In this document: piece after piece, positions 17,124 to 26,120 of the stretch
How positions within the stretch are numbered: the first letter of the stretch is position 1
Layout of the letters: every line of letters begins with the position of its first letter
Assembly: GCA_030019325.1 (NCBI GenBank)
Contig: JASEFB010000003.1
Location: 1 to 33,345 of the forward strand
Length of the DNA stretch: 33,345 nucleotides
Source: an archaeon
GTDB lineage: Archaea; Halobacteriota; Syntropharchaeia; Alkanophagales; Methanospirareceae
Direction of reading: 5' to 3'
Notes under the pieces: model-generated
What the model was told of the DNA's origin: nothing
The model's input: only the letters and a program-made list of their open reading frames with translations
The model's database searches: none
Program-made: the position numbers and the translations under genes

Positions 17124-17289
17124 GAAAAGGCAGACGGCAACCCCAGCATGGACGACCGAATGAGTTCCGTTCCCAAGGAGGATCCACTTTTCTCACCACC
17201 GCTATTAGGGACAAGGCAACGAGGTGATCAAAGTCACGGTTCACCTGGTTGGCAAGACGCGGAGAGATTCGTCTTTTAGGCTTTCCCAT
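17107..17289 (-). pseudogene. N-terminal transposase fragment in a different frame
   Basis: ORF '...LVALSLIAVVRKVDPPWERNSFGRP' followed in another frame by 'HAGVAVCLFMKIFLS', indicating a frameshift near 17150 (programmed or degenerative). Confidence 0.5.
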
Positions 17290-17712
17290 AGAGGGGTATA
17301 GGTGATTTTAAATATGGTATCTTTCCCCTGCACAGTACACCAGATGAGCTTCTTGAAATAAAAATAGAGAGATGACACCCTATTGAGGGATTTCACCCCC
17401 TCGTTTTGGGATGAAGCCCTTCTTTGGTAACGGTTCGGGATTCGTGAAGGGAGCAAAATAAGTTCGTCCAAAATCCAGTTCTCACCACTTATTTCATGGC
17501 CGTTTCGGATTTTAAAAGTGTTGACTTTTTTCTACGCTTCGTTCATAGCCGCCTCGGGTTTCGGGTTCAGTATTTTTTGATGCGAAGGTAAAAAGTAAGG
17601 CTCAAAACTCATAAAATATTCTTCAGTTGTAGAATCTAAAGTAGCTATTTTTCCCGGGACGGAAGAATATGCACCGACACGTGAGGTGTTTTTCAGGGTT
17701 TGTAGAGCCCTG

Positions 17713-18063
17713 TTATATAAAATAAGATTGACTACACTCCTTATAGCATCTCTCCTTAAATGGGCATCCTTCCCCTGTCCAGCAACTTAGATATGCAGAT
17801 TCGTATTTTGGTTCGATTTTATCGCAGAAATCCCAGGGTCTTATTAACCGCTCATTGCAGTACCTGACACTCCCATCTTTGATACCTTTGATGAGTTCAT
17901 TCATGGATTCTGTTATGGAATACTTCCATGAAGGTATCCTGATTTCTCTACCACCAAATTCGAAAATAATCTCTTCACCAGTGAATTCCTTTTTTACATC
18001 AAAAACAGCTTGTTTTATCTTTGCAAATTTCCACTGGTTACAGGAATAGCAACAACCTTTCAT
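17713..18063 (-). CDS. Cys-rich hypothetical protein
   Basis: 116-aa ORF with nine Cys ('MKGCCYSCNQWK', 'CWTGEGCPFKERCYKEC'). Confidence 0.6.
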   Translation of the reverse strand: MKGCCYSCNQWKFAKIKQAVFDVKKEFTGEEIIFEFGGREIRIPSWKYSITESMNELIKGIKDGSVRYCNERLIRPWDFCDKIEPKYESAYLSCWTGEGCPFKERCYKECSQSYFI

Positions 18064-18180
18064 AGCTATCTTAAACTTGAGGTGTTATGAACTCACTGCA
18101 TTTAAGCTTCTTACTCCTCAATTCTTTTTTCCTCCGAGAAATCACTTCTATTACCATCTACAACTTTACTGGTAAATTTA

Positions 18181-18264
18181 TGCGGGGGGCGTGATTTGAA
18201 CACGCGGACTCCTCCGAGACAGGGTCCTAAGCCCTGCGCCTTTTCCTAACTCAGCAACCCCCGC
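18181..18264 (-). tRNA. tRNA-Leu (anticodon UAG)
   Basis: Reverse strand GCGGGGG...CAGGG CTTAGGA CCCTG...long variable arm (TCTCGGAGGAGTCCG)...GTTCAAAT...CCCCCGC A. Acceptor stem pairs; no encoded CCA. Confidence 0.93.
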
Positions 18265-18512
18265 ATAACGCAATTTGAGCACACCTGCATGTTAATCCTT
18301 TGGTGCGTTTTGATAATATATATGCTAATTCAACTTAATTTAACACGACTGGCACCGAAGTGCTGATTTATATGACATATTCCATTTTCGTTGCTTATCG
18401 GCATATACTATTAAATTAAATCATAAATTTGATACTATAATAAAAATTTTTTTCAAATATATGTAATTTTCTTTAAAATATACGAAGTTTTTTAAAAAAG
18501 AGTGCCAAGACT

Positions 18513-19607
18513 TTGATTACCCTAAGGGAAGAAAAGATGCGAGAAATTGGGGATGAATCTGTGTATGAAGGAGAGGAAGTAAAGATAATGCGCGATGAGG
18601 AATTAGAGAAGTCCTTGGAACGGGCACGAACAGTCATAAAGGTAGTTGGATGCGGGGGGAGCGGGACCAACACGATACGGAGGATGACCGAAGAAGGTAT
18701 TTTTGGTGCTGAGCTCTTTGCATTGAACACTGATGCTCAACATTTGTTGTTCTCGAAAGTGGAGAGGAAGCTATTGATCGGAAAGAAGACCACGCGTGGA
18801 CTTGGAGCAGGGAGTATTCCACGGTTTGGAGAGGAGGCCGCGAGGGAGAACGAACCAGATATAAGGGCAATAGTTGAGAACGCAGATATGGTCTTTGTCA
18901 CCTGTGGCTTAGGGGGTGGCACGGGTACAGGAGCAGCGCCCGTCGTTGCACAGGCAGCGCAAGAAGCAGGTGCGCTCACCATTGGCGTCGTAACACTACC
19001 GTTTAGTGCCGAAGGTGCGATAAGACTGGAGAATACGGCTTATGGACTTGAGCGACTGCGTGAAAATACTGACACGTTGATTGTGATACCAAATGACAAG
19101 CTCCTGGATGTGGTTCCACATTTGCCTTTAAACGAAGCATTTGAAGTCGCCGATGAGGTGCTGATGCTATCAGTTAAGGGACTAACCGAGCTGATAACCA
19201 AACCAGGTCTTATAAATCTGGACTTCGCCGACGTGAGGACGGTGATGAAAGATGGTGGAATGGCAATGATCGGATTTGGGGAATCTGATGGAGAGAATAA
19301 AGCAATCGAATCAGTGAGAAAGGCGGTAAGCTCTCCGTTGCTTGAGGTTGATGTGACTGATGGGAAAGCCGCTCTGGTAAACGTAATCGGTGGAGGGGAC
19401 ATGACCGTAGAGGAAGCGGAAGGCGCGCTTCAGGAAGTATATAAGATGATGAATCCCGAAGCACGAATTATCTGGGGGGTGCAGGTAAGCCCGGAGCTGA
19501 AGAGCATGATACGAACGTTGCTCATCGTGACCGGCGTCAAATCAGAGCAAATTTATGCACGGAAGGTGGTCAAGAAAGAGAACTTTGGCATTGAGATAGT
19601 GCATTAA
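18513..19607 (+). CDS. ftsZ: cell division protein FtsZ
   Basis: '[16 protein letters not shown]', tubulin signature '[16 protein letters not shown]', '[11 protein letters not shown]'. Start could also be 18537. Confidence 0.95.
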   Translation: MITLREEKMREIGDESVYEGEEVKIMRDEELEKSLERARTVIKVVGCGGSGTNTIRRMTEEGIFGAELFALNTDAQHLLFSKVERKLLIGKKTTRGLGAGSIPRFGEEAARENEPDIRAIVENADMVFVTCGLGGGTGTGAAPVVAQAAQEAGALTIGVVTLPFSAEGAIRLENTAYGLERLRENTDTLIVIPNDKLLDVVPHLPLNEAFEVADEVLMLSVKGLTELITKPGLINLDFADVRTVMKDGGMAMIGFGESDGENKAIESVRKAVSSPLLEVDVTDGKAALVNVIGGGDMTVEEAEGALQEVYKMMNPEARIIWGVQVSPELKSMIRTLLIVTGVKSEQIYARKVVKKENFGIEIVH

Positions 19608-19708
19608 GACACGGTTCTAGTAACGCTTGAATTTTATTAAAACGTTCAACAAAAAGGTAAAAAGCGAGGGGTAAGAGGCACTAATAGCGCTAGGATTTTT
19701 ATTAATCT

Positions 19709-20842
19709 TTATTTAAACCGCACGAATCTCTCTGGAACTCCCTTAAACTTTGGATGATGGATATAATCCAGAGCAGTCCCTTTGGCTTCGCGTATCTTCA
19801 TCCACTCGATCAACTCCTTAAATACACCTCCGGCCAATCCATCGGCTACCATCGCATACCCCTGAGCCGTCTCCTTTGTCCTTTCGGCACCTTCTAAAAA
19901 GCCCAATGCACGTACGTCAGCGTGATTCGAAAGTCTCGTTATCAGCTCCTCTTTTATCTCCTTCCGCTTCGTCCAACGCCCTGAAAGGAGAATTTCTTTC
20001 GGTCTTTTAACCGATACCTTCATCGACGCAACGGCTTTTTCTATACCCTCCATCATCGCGTCAAATGCGATCTCAGACTTTGCATCTTTTCTTCTCACAA
20101 ATTTGTCGGGGTCCATCTCACCGGTAATAGTGATCACACCGCCCTCAAAGGTGTCCTTCCGCTCCCAATCTCCGATGAGTTGCACCAACTCGCCATCTAA
20201 TGCCGAGATCGTTAGATAACCGATACCAGGAAACATCGATCCCCCTATGCCGTCCACGACTCGCCCCTTTTCTATGCCCATGACCGCATTGTAGCCAAAC
20301 CCAACTTCAACGAGAATAAATGAAACCTCTGAATGCGGGATTCCAAACCGTCTCGCTTGGTCATGAACCCCGAGAACAGTCACGGCTAACTTATCTGCAG
20401 TCCCCATATCCATCTTATTGATCTTCCGGTAATAGGGCACGGTCGGCAGTTGGATCACCCCCGGTATGAAGATAACCGGGAACTTCTCCCGCCTCATCCA
20501 TACCGAGAAATCAGTCATGTTCTTGTACAGTATCGCGCCAAAGACTCCCTCCTCTATCCCTTTCAGGATCTCCGCCTTCGTGGTCAGCAGAATATAATTG
20601 TAATACCACTCCTCGAAGATGCTTTCCGGGATCTCTTCTATGCGCGTGGGCTCAACGCCATACCCGGACGGTCCTGAAATGAGGTCTACGGGTAACGTTT
20701 CGCGGAGCGCATCGGTTATCCTTTCCGGTTCTTGTACTAAGTCAACGTTATCAAGCGGGTTTTCATAGTATACCTCGCCGTCCTCAATGGCACAGATATC
20801 CATGCTCTTCGTCCCAGGATCAATACCTGCTGCTCGCGTCAT
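19709..20842 (-). CDS. DUF1464 family protein (ASKHA-like fold)
   Basis: 'MTRAAGIDPGTKSMDICAIEDGEVYYE' N-terminus; 'VDGIGGSMFPGIGYLTISALDGELVQLIG'. Confidence 0.8.
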   Translation of the reverse strand: MTRAAGIDPGTKSMDICAIEDGEVYYENPLDNVDLVQEPERITDALRETLPVDLISGPSGYGVEPTRIEEIPESIFEEWYYNYILLTTKAEILKGIEEGVFGAILYKNMTDFSVWMRREKFPVIFIPGVIQLPTVPYYRKINKMDMGTADKLAVTVLGVHDQARRFGIPHSEVSFILVEVGFGYNAVMGIEKGRVVDGIGGSMFPGIGYLTISALDGELVQLIGDWERKDTFEGGVITITGEMDPDKFVRRKDAKSEIAFDAMMEGIEKAVASMKVSVKRPKEILLSGRWTKRKEIKEELITRLSNHADVRALGFLEGAERTKETAQGYAMVADGLAGGVFKELIEWMKIREAKGTALDYIHHPKFKGVPERFVRFK

Positions 20843-20931
20843 CTATCATCACCAGCTATCGCAATTCTTCGCGTGTATTGGTGATACATTTATATTATTC
20901 CATAAAATACTCGTGTACAAAGGGATATAAA

Positions 20932-21897
20932 ATGCGGGTTAGGATTTCTGCTCCAGCTCGGCTCCATTTAGGCGACTTAGACCCTTTTGCGCTTGGGAGA
21001 TTTGGCTATGCCCCCGTTCTCGCCATAACGGAGCCCAGAACCATCATTGAGGCGGATGAAGCTGAAAAGCTCGAAGTGGATGGAGTTGAGGCGGATGAAG
21101 CCAGAATCTACGCTCAGAGAATCTTGGAAGCGTTCAACCTCAAAGGTGCAAAGGTTACCGTTAAGACCACACCACCCCGACACTCAGGTTTTGGATCAAC
21201 GACTCAACTCTGCCTCACAGTGGGGAGAGCGGTAACAAAGGCTCATGGCCTGGACGTGCCGCTCCTTGAGTTGGTGAACGCTCTCAGACGTACCTCGACA
21301 GGCGGAATATACCCCTTCCAATTTGGTGGCTTCGTCGTAGCAGGTGGATTTCCTATTAAACCCGGTGAGCGAGTATGGTTGAGGGATGAGCCGCTGATTC
21401 CTCCCTTAATCTTCCGCTCTCATTTTCCTGAGGATTGGAGGTTCGTCTTGGTTCGGCCCTTGGTGGCACCGAAGAGTCCTGATAAAGAGAAGGAGGAAGA
21501 AGCTTTCCGCGCATTGAGGGCGGAAAAGGCGCCGGTTGAACTAATTCACAAAGGTTATTTCATCCTCGCCGCAAAACTCTTACCCGCCCTTCTTGAAAGA
21601 AATGCAGAGGCTTTTGGTAAAGCGCTCACAGAGATTCAGGTGACTGTTGGACGTATCTATCAACCGGTACAGGAGCACATTTTCAATCCCGCATCCCAAT
21701 GGCTTATACCAATACTCAACAGAAGCGGCGCATTAGGTATTGGACAGAGTTCATGGGGGCCAACCGTTTACGCCTTCACTGATAGTCCAGAGGCTGCGCA
21801 GAGCATTGCTGAGAAGATCGAGGTTGAGACCCGGGGAAGAGTCGAAGTGACACTCGTTGGGGCTGACAACTCAGGTGCACGGATCGAAGCTTTTTAA
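20932..21897 (+). CDS. beta-ribofuranosylaminobenzene 5'-phosphate synthase (methanopterin biosynthesis)
   Basis: GHMP-type 'MRVRISAPARLHLGDLDPFALGRFGYAP', 'PPRHSGFGSTTQLCLTVGRAV', 'LRRTSTGGIYPFQFGGFVVAGGFPI'. ATG 20932 preferred to 20878. Confidence 0.9.
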   Translation: MRVRISAPARLHLGDLDPFALGRFGYAPVLAITEPRTIIEADEAEKLEVDGVEADEARIYAQRILEAFNLKGAKVTVKTTPPRHSGFGSTTQLCLTVGRAVTKAHGLDVPLLELVNALRRTSTGGIYPFQFGGFVVAGGFPIKPGERVWLRDEPLIPPLIFRSHFPEDWRFVLVRPLVAPKSPDKEKEEEAFRALRAEKAPVELIHKGYFILAAKLLPALLERNAEAFGKALTEIQVTVGRIYQPVQEHIFNPASQWLIPILNRSGALGIGQSSWGPTVYAFTDSPEAAQSIAEKIEVETRGRVEVTLVGADNSGARIEAF

Positions 21898-21982
21898 TAC
21901 TACATCTTCATTGCCTGCAGCTTCTTATGCATGGTCTACCAATTACTTTCGTTTATCCATTCTCAGCTTTTATTGTCCATTA

Positions 21983-22726
21983 CTAGAAGGCGTAAACAAT
22001 TCTCACGCTCGCGCTAACCTCAACCTCTGAAGGGGTTATCGGTGTAGGAGCTGGCACAGGGGCAGCCTCCATAGGGGCTGCAATGCGAACGATTGGATAT
22101 GGGTAGTAATCTTCAACTGAAATCTTTACAGGATATATACTCACTATCCCCATCTCCCCAGCCACAACATCTGCTTTGCTTTGAGCATTATTAACCGCTT
22201 TCCGTAACGCATCGCTATATGCGGTCTCTCTCAGCGTCTCAGAAAGTTGGAAGGTGATCGAATCAATTCTGTTCGCCCCTCCCTTTACCGCTGCATCTAT
22301 TGCCTTTCCGGCATCTTCTGGCTTGCTGACCACCTCGATCAAGTTCGTTGCACGGTATCCAACAATAACACTCTTTTGCTTCTTCCCTTCCAGCGTTACC
22401 TCTTCAACCCACTCGTAGATCGGAGTTATTGAATACTGCCGTGTTTTCACATCACCGATTCCCGCCTTCTTCAATGCATCGAAAACGTTCGTCATATTTC
22501 TCGAATTCATCGCGGCTGCATCTTTTGCGGTTGACGCTTCGCTCACAACGGCAATCATAACGTGTGCCTCATCTGGAGTAGTTTTAACAATGCCGTTCCC
22601 ACTCACCTCTATTGTTCTGTTAAATGCTTGCTCCTCTGAGAGCGAGGGAGAGAAAACCAGAGCTAAAGCCACTAAGGCGATCACGGCAAGCAGAAGCCCT
22701 GCAGCAAAGCCTATTTTCTTATTCAT
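21983..22726 (-). CDS. SIMPL domain (DUF541) membrane-anchored/secreted protein
   Basis: N-terminal hydrophobic segment, 'IEVSGNGIVKTTPDEAHVMIAVVSEASTAKDAAAMNSRNMTNVFDALKKAGI', 'YRATNLIEV'. Confidence 0.9.
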   Translation of the reverse strand: MNKKIGFAAGLLLAVIALVALALVFSPSLSEEQAFNRTIEVSGNGIVKTTPDEAHVMIAVVSEASTAKDAAAMNSRNMTNVFDALKKAGIGDVKTRQYSITPIYEWVEEVTLEGKKQKSVIVGYRATNLIEVVSKPEDAGKAIDAAVKGGANRIDSITFQLSETLRETAYSDALRKAVNNAQSKADVVAGEMGIVSIYPVKISVEDYYPYPIVRIAAPMEAAPVPAPTPITPSEVEVSASVRIVYAF

Positions 22727-22785
22727 GCTTATAGAGTAGAGGGGGGTTATAACCTTAAATACCTTTTGTCTTTAGTCTCGTGTTG

Positions 22786-23225
22786 GCTATAACAACCATA
22801 ATGAGTTGGAATCCAAATCTTATCTCTTCTAATTACCCTTAGATTAATTTTGCACCCCTATTGAAAGCTTTAAATATAGTGTGCAATTTTGAACACTACA
22901 TGACATTCATTCGCGCTCAGAGACACAAGATAAAAAACCGGAATCCAAGCCGAATAGTGCTTGACAGAGGGTAAGTGGGGAAAACGCAAAGATCGAATAA
23001 AAACTACTAAACCGAAGATTGAAGAGAGGTAAGGGCAGTAAGGAACTCAATCAAAAAGAGGGCGTTAGGTTTTTGTTAGTAGTTAAGAGGGAGAAATTGA
23101 TGAATCGGAATAGTATCTTGGCTCGTGGGGATTAATGGAGAAAAGGATTGCAGAGGTTAAAAAGGAGTCTTTAGCTGCTGCTGAGAAGATTTTTGATGGG
23201 TCCAACCGTTAATGGTTGTTATAGC
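22786..23225. mobile_element. MITE-like nonautonomous element
   Basis: Perfect 14-bp TIRs GCTATAACAACCAT (22786-22799) / ATGGTTGTTATAGC (23212-23225), extending imperfectly to 25 bp (21/25), flanked by direct repeat GTGTTG (22780-22785 and 23226-23231). No substantial ORF inside. Confidence 0.75.
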
Positions 23226-23361
23226 GTGTTGGGCACGGAAAAAACGTAAACTTTATATAAAGGAAAAAACCGGAAGTCTTTTATAATATGTTATTTCTTT
23301 TTAACATAAAGCTAGAAATAAATAATAAAAAGTGATAAATGGATAATAGGGGTGATGAAAG

Positions 23362-23475
23362 ATGAAGGATAAAATTGGATTTGCGGAGCAGGCCCTTGGC
23401 GCTGTGATTCTCCTGTCTGGAGCTGTATATCTCGGGTTGTACTTTTACCTCAGCAGGAAAGGAGATTCAGAATGA
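23362..23475 (+). CDS. 37-aa membrane peptide (absent from the supplied ORF track)
   Basis: MKDKIGFAEQALGAVILLSGAVYLGLYFYLSRKGDSE*. Stop overlaps the next ATG (ATGA at 23472-23475); purine-rich RBS upstream. Confidence 0.55.
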   Translation: MKDKIGFAEQALGAVILLSGAVYLGLYFYLSRKGDSE

Positions 23476-23852
23476 AGACAGAATCAAGATGGACGGCTGT
23501 AAGGATTGCTCTTATCATGGTTATGTTGTTTTTGCTGTTCTGGAACGGCATAAATGAGACAAGCGTTTCTATAGCGACCACCATAATTATAGTTGTCGTA
23601 ATAATCAGCTTTCTCAGGTACAGATATCCTGAAAGATATCAGAAGGACGAGAGGACAAAAAAATTATCCTCCTATGCCGCTTCATGGTCATGGCTGATTA
23701 CACTTGTGACTATTGCGCTGCTCTTCTGGATAAATTATCTTGGCATTTTCGAACTCATTGCAACTCAGGTTCTAGGAACTGTATTATTTGTGATGATAAT
23801 AACAATGATTGCTTTCTACTGGTACTTCAACAGAATAGGAGACGTGGAATAG
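23472..23852 (+). CDS. small integral membrane protein (DUF2178-like)
   Basis: 126 aa, four hydrophobic segments, polar centre 'YPERYQKDERTKKLSSYAASWSW'. Confidence 0.65.
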   Translation: MKTESRWTAVRIALIMVMLFLLFWNGINETSVSIATTIIIVVVIISFLRYRYPERYQKDERTKKLSSYAASWSWLITLVTIALLFWINYLGIFELIATQVLGTVLFVMIITMIAFYWYFNRIGDVE

Positions 23853-23863
23853 GAGGCGATGAC

Positions 23864-24250
23864 ATGAACAGCAAGCAATTCAGATTGTGTGGGATAATAA
23901 TAGCAGTGGCTCTTGGAGCTCTAATTGGTTGGTCCATATCTGTTGGAAATGCCATATTGCCGGTAGCTGCGTTTATCGTAGGAGCAGCACTTTTATATGT
24001 ATGCAAAAGCAGGGTTACAGAGGTGTTGGAGGATGAAAGAGTCTACAAGATAAGTGAAAAAGCGTCCTATATAGTTTTGCGGGTTTTTGTATTATCAAGT
24101 GCATTAATTGGCACTGTTTTAATAGCATTAAGCAAAAATGGCTTTGCCGAATTTAGTCTGGTCGGCATTACTCTGGCTGGCTCTGCCTGTGCCTTACTTG
24201 TCTTGCATCTGGTTTTCTATAGGTACTACACCAGGAAAAGCCTAGATTAG
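23864..24250 (+). CDS. DUF2178-like membrane protein
   Basis: '[24 protein letters not shown]...[30 protein letters not shown]'. RBS aggagg at 23851 supports ATG 23864 instead of the 188-aa track ORF. Confidence 0.7.
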   Translation: MNSKQFRLCGIIIAVALGALIGWSISVGNAILPVAAFIVGAALLYVCKSRVTEVLEDERVYKISEKASYIVLRVFVLSSALIGTVLIALSKNGFAEFSLVGITLAGSACALLVLHLVFYRYYTRKSLD

Positions 24251-24456
24251 TGATCAAAATGAGAACCAGAATCAAGGAGTTCAGGGCTCGATATGATTTA
24301 ACCCAGGAGGAGCTCGCAAAAAAGGTGGGCGTGAGAAGGGAGACAATTTTGTTCCTGGAAAAAGGAAGATACAATCCGTCTCTTATACTGGCACATAAGA
24401 TCGCCAAAGTGCTGAATACAACGATTGATGAATTGTTTATTTTTGATGATGAGTAA
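24250..24456 (+). CDS. XRE-family HTH transcriptional regulator
   Basis: '[65 protein letters not shown]'. Confidence 0.92.
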   Translation: MIKMRTRIKEFRARYDLTQEELAKKVGVRRETILFLEKGRYNPSLILAHKIAKVLNTTIDELFIFDDE

Positions 24457-24522
24457 GCGGTTACGGTATATATTAGGGTATTGGGAGGAAATGCAGTAGG
24501 GAATAAGAGTTGAGGTGAGAGA

Positions 24523-24584
24523 GAGGCTAAAGCCTCACTCAGATCAGAGCCGCTTTGATTTTCAGGTTTAGCGGTTTTTTCCCC
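24523..24584. terminator. hairpins followed by T-run between convergent genes
   Basis: GAGGCTAAAGCCTC (24523-24536) and GCCGCT...AGCGG followed by TTTTTT (24549-24580). Confidence 0.45.
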
Positions 24585-24606
24585 GCTTTCTAACAAATAA
24601 AACCTT

Positions 24607-24948
24607 CTATAAGCATACCATTTCGAGATACAACATCGTTATTTTTTCTGCGACCCCCTTCGAAATTCTCTCCTCAACGAGCGAAATGAAAACCTCTGCA
24701 TATTCAGGGGGCATGCATGACAAACTTTCCCACCCTTCCATTACCATATCCGCAAGATACGCAAGCTCTTCATCCCTCAAATTCCGCAACCTTCTCTCGA
24801 AGTCCTTTACGTCCCTTGAGAAATGGTTGGAGAGCGGCGGTAGTATTGACTTGTAAGGTACCTTTGAGTGCTCACATACAATCTCCTCTAACTCTGGGGC
24901 GAGCTTCTTTAAGAGTGCTCTGTCCTTTTCATTTAGTTTCCTCGCCAT
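24607..24948 (-). CDS. hypothetical protein
   Basis: 113-aa ORF with plausible helical sequence (MARKLNEKDRALLKKLAPELEEIV...). Confidence 0.55.
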   Translation of the reverse strand: MARKLNEKDRALLKKLAPELEEIVCEHSKVPYKSILPPLSNHFSRDVKDFERRLRNLRDEELAYLADMVMEGWESLSCMPPEYAEVFISLVEERISKGVAEKITMLYLEMVCL

Positions 24949-25028
24949 TTTTAATGCGGTTAAAACTCCATATAATATTGAATTGATTTACTCGCGATGG
25001 CTATGTCTTAGCCTAAACCCCTAAGATT

Positions 25029-25151
25029 GCCCATGCCGAAATAGCCGATTTAAATATCCCTGATGGCCGTAATGGTGATGCCATCACCTTTTTAGGGGGG
25101 TGAGTTATAAAGGGAGTTGAATGTATTTTTGAAGCTCCTCTTGGCATGGGC
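25029..25151. repeat. intergenic inverted repeat (GCCCATGCC ... GGCATGGGC) enclosing smaller hairpins
   Basis: 25029-25037 pairs with 25143-25151; internal GATGGC...GCCATC and GGTGATG/CATCACC. Confidence 0.5.
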
Positions 25152-25369
25152 GATTAATATTATGAGTTTATACTATAAAAAGTTTTAAAATGCGGACCCC
25201 CACTCCCCATAACCGCTGGTATAAGACCCGGCGGGCAAGCAATAAAAAGGATGCACCTGAGTGAGCCGCTATCCCTTCCTCGATAAGTTTTCCAGCAGTT
25301 CTCTAATTCTAACCAATTCAGACTTCCCCGAAGGCAAGAGCGCTAGTCCGATTTAAACGGCGTTTGCTT

Positions 25370-25807
25370 CTAATCTGATATTACGCGCTTCTCCTTCTTA
25401 TCAACTTTTATCTCCTCTATCCTGGTATGCGGATAATTTCCTGTTTCGTCCTTCTCCACCGATTTCACCATATCCCAGATCGTCAGCAACGCCACTGATA
25501 ACCCATGGAGTGCATCCATCTCCACTCCTGTTTTACCCACGGATTTCACCGATACCGTCGCTTTTATATCAGCATCACCCATCGTGAAATCAACCTTCAC
25601 GCTTTCGATACTTATTTGGTGGCAGAGCGGAATTATCTCTGGCGTTCTTTTCACCGCTAATATCGCGGCAATTTCCGCACACCCGAGCACATCGCCCTTC
25701 TTGATACTCCCACTTTTTATCTTCTCCACCGTGCTATTTTTCAATTTTATTTTGCCAGATGCTGCAGCTACTCGTTCGACATCTTCTTTTTCGCTTATAT
25801 CCACCAT
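25370..25807 (-). CDS. moaC: cyclic pyranopterin monophosphate synthase accessory protein MoaC
   Basis: 'GSIKKGDVLGCAEIAAILAVKRTPEIIPLCHQISIESVKVDF...VSVKSVGKTGVEMDALHGLSVALLTIWDMVKSVEKDE'. Start at MVDISEKED (25807) rather than inside the repeat. Confidence 0.92.
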   Translation of the reverse strand: MVDISEKEDVERVAAASGKIKLKNSTVEKIKSGSIKKGDVLGCAEIAAILAVKRTPEIIPLCHQISIESVKVDFTMGDADIKATVSVKSVGKTGVEMDALHGLSVALLTIWDMVKSVEKDETGNYPHTRIEEIKVDKKEKRVISD

Positions 25808-25850
25808 GTGGGGCTCCGCCCCACGACCCCGCAAGCCCTGTAAGGGCTTA
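25806..25850. repeat. 45-bp double-hairpin repeat, copy 1
   Basis: ATGTGGGGCTCCGCCCCACGACCCCGCAAGCCCTGTAAGGGCTTA: hairpins GTGGGGC-TCC-GCCCCAC and AAGCCCT-GTA-AGGGCTT. Identical to 31588-31632. Confidence 0.95.
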
Positions 25851-25882
25851 CTCACGCCACGCCGCTGCATTGGTTATGTACC

Positions 25883-26104
25883 TCACGGTGGCCAGACACC
25901 GAAATATACCTCAAGCCCGATTATCACGACAGCAATAAACACACCTATGAGCAGTACTGTCTTCGGCGATAGCTTCACCGCAGATTCCTCAACATCGTAA
26001 TATCGCATCAATCCGGCAGAGGACATAAGTCCACGCTCTTCTCCTCTACCCCCTCCTTTCTTTTCTTTCTTCTTCTCTTTCTTCGCTGTTCTTCCTTTTA
26101 CCAT
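25883..26104 (-). CDS. preprotein translocase subunit Sec61-beta/SecG-like
   Basis: 'LMSSAGLMRYYDVEESAVKLSPKTVLLIGVFIAVVIIGLEVYFG' with a basic N-terminus is typical of archaeal Sec61-beta. Confidence 0.85.
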   Translation of the reverse strand: MVKGRTAKKEKKKEKKGGGRGEERGLMSSAGLMRYYDVEESAVKLSPKTVLLIGVFIAVVIIGLEVYFGVWPP

Positions 26105-26120
26105 ATTTTAATCTTACCTT

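Larger units (their letters stand above)
16204..17419 (-). mobile_element. complete IS element (IS5-like DDE type; ISH1-group resemblance tentative)
   Basis: TIRs GGGCTTCATCCC (16204-16215) and GGGATGAAGCCC (17408-17419), flanked by direct repeat TTCTTTG (16197-16203 and 17420-17426). Encodes a DDE transposase. Confidence 0.85.

Noticed and set aside
17241-17471. 76-aa minus-strand ORF upstream of the transposase
   Set aside because: Crosses the IS right end and the TSD, so it cannot be a native transposase N-terminus; likely chance.
19040-19402. 120-aa minus-strand ORF within ftsZ
   Set aside because: Antisense shadow of a strongly conserved gene.
23684-23863. N-terminal 60 aa of the 188-aa track ORF
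   Set aside because: Overlaps the upstream membrane-protein gene in another frame; the RBS at 23851 supports the ATG at 23864.
24168-24596. 142-aa minus-strand ORF
   Set aside because: Antisense to the XRE regulator and the end of the DUF2178-like gene; no domain and no RBS support.
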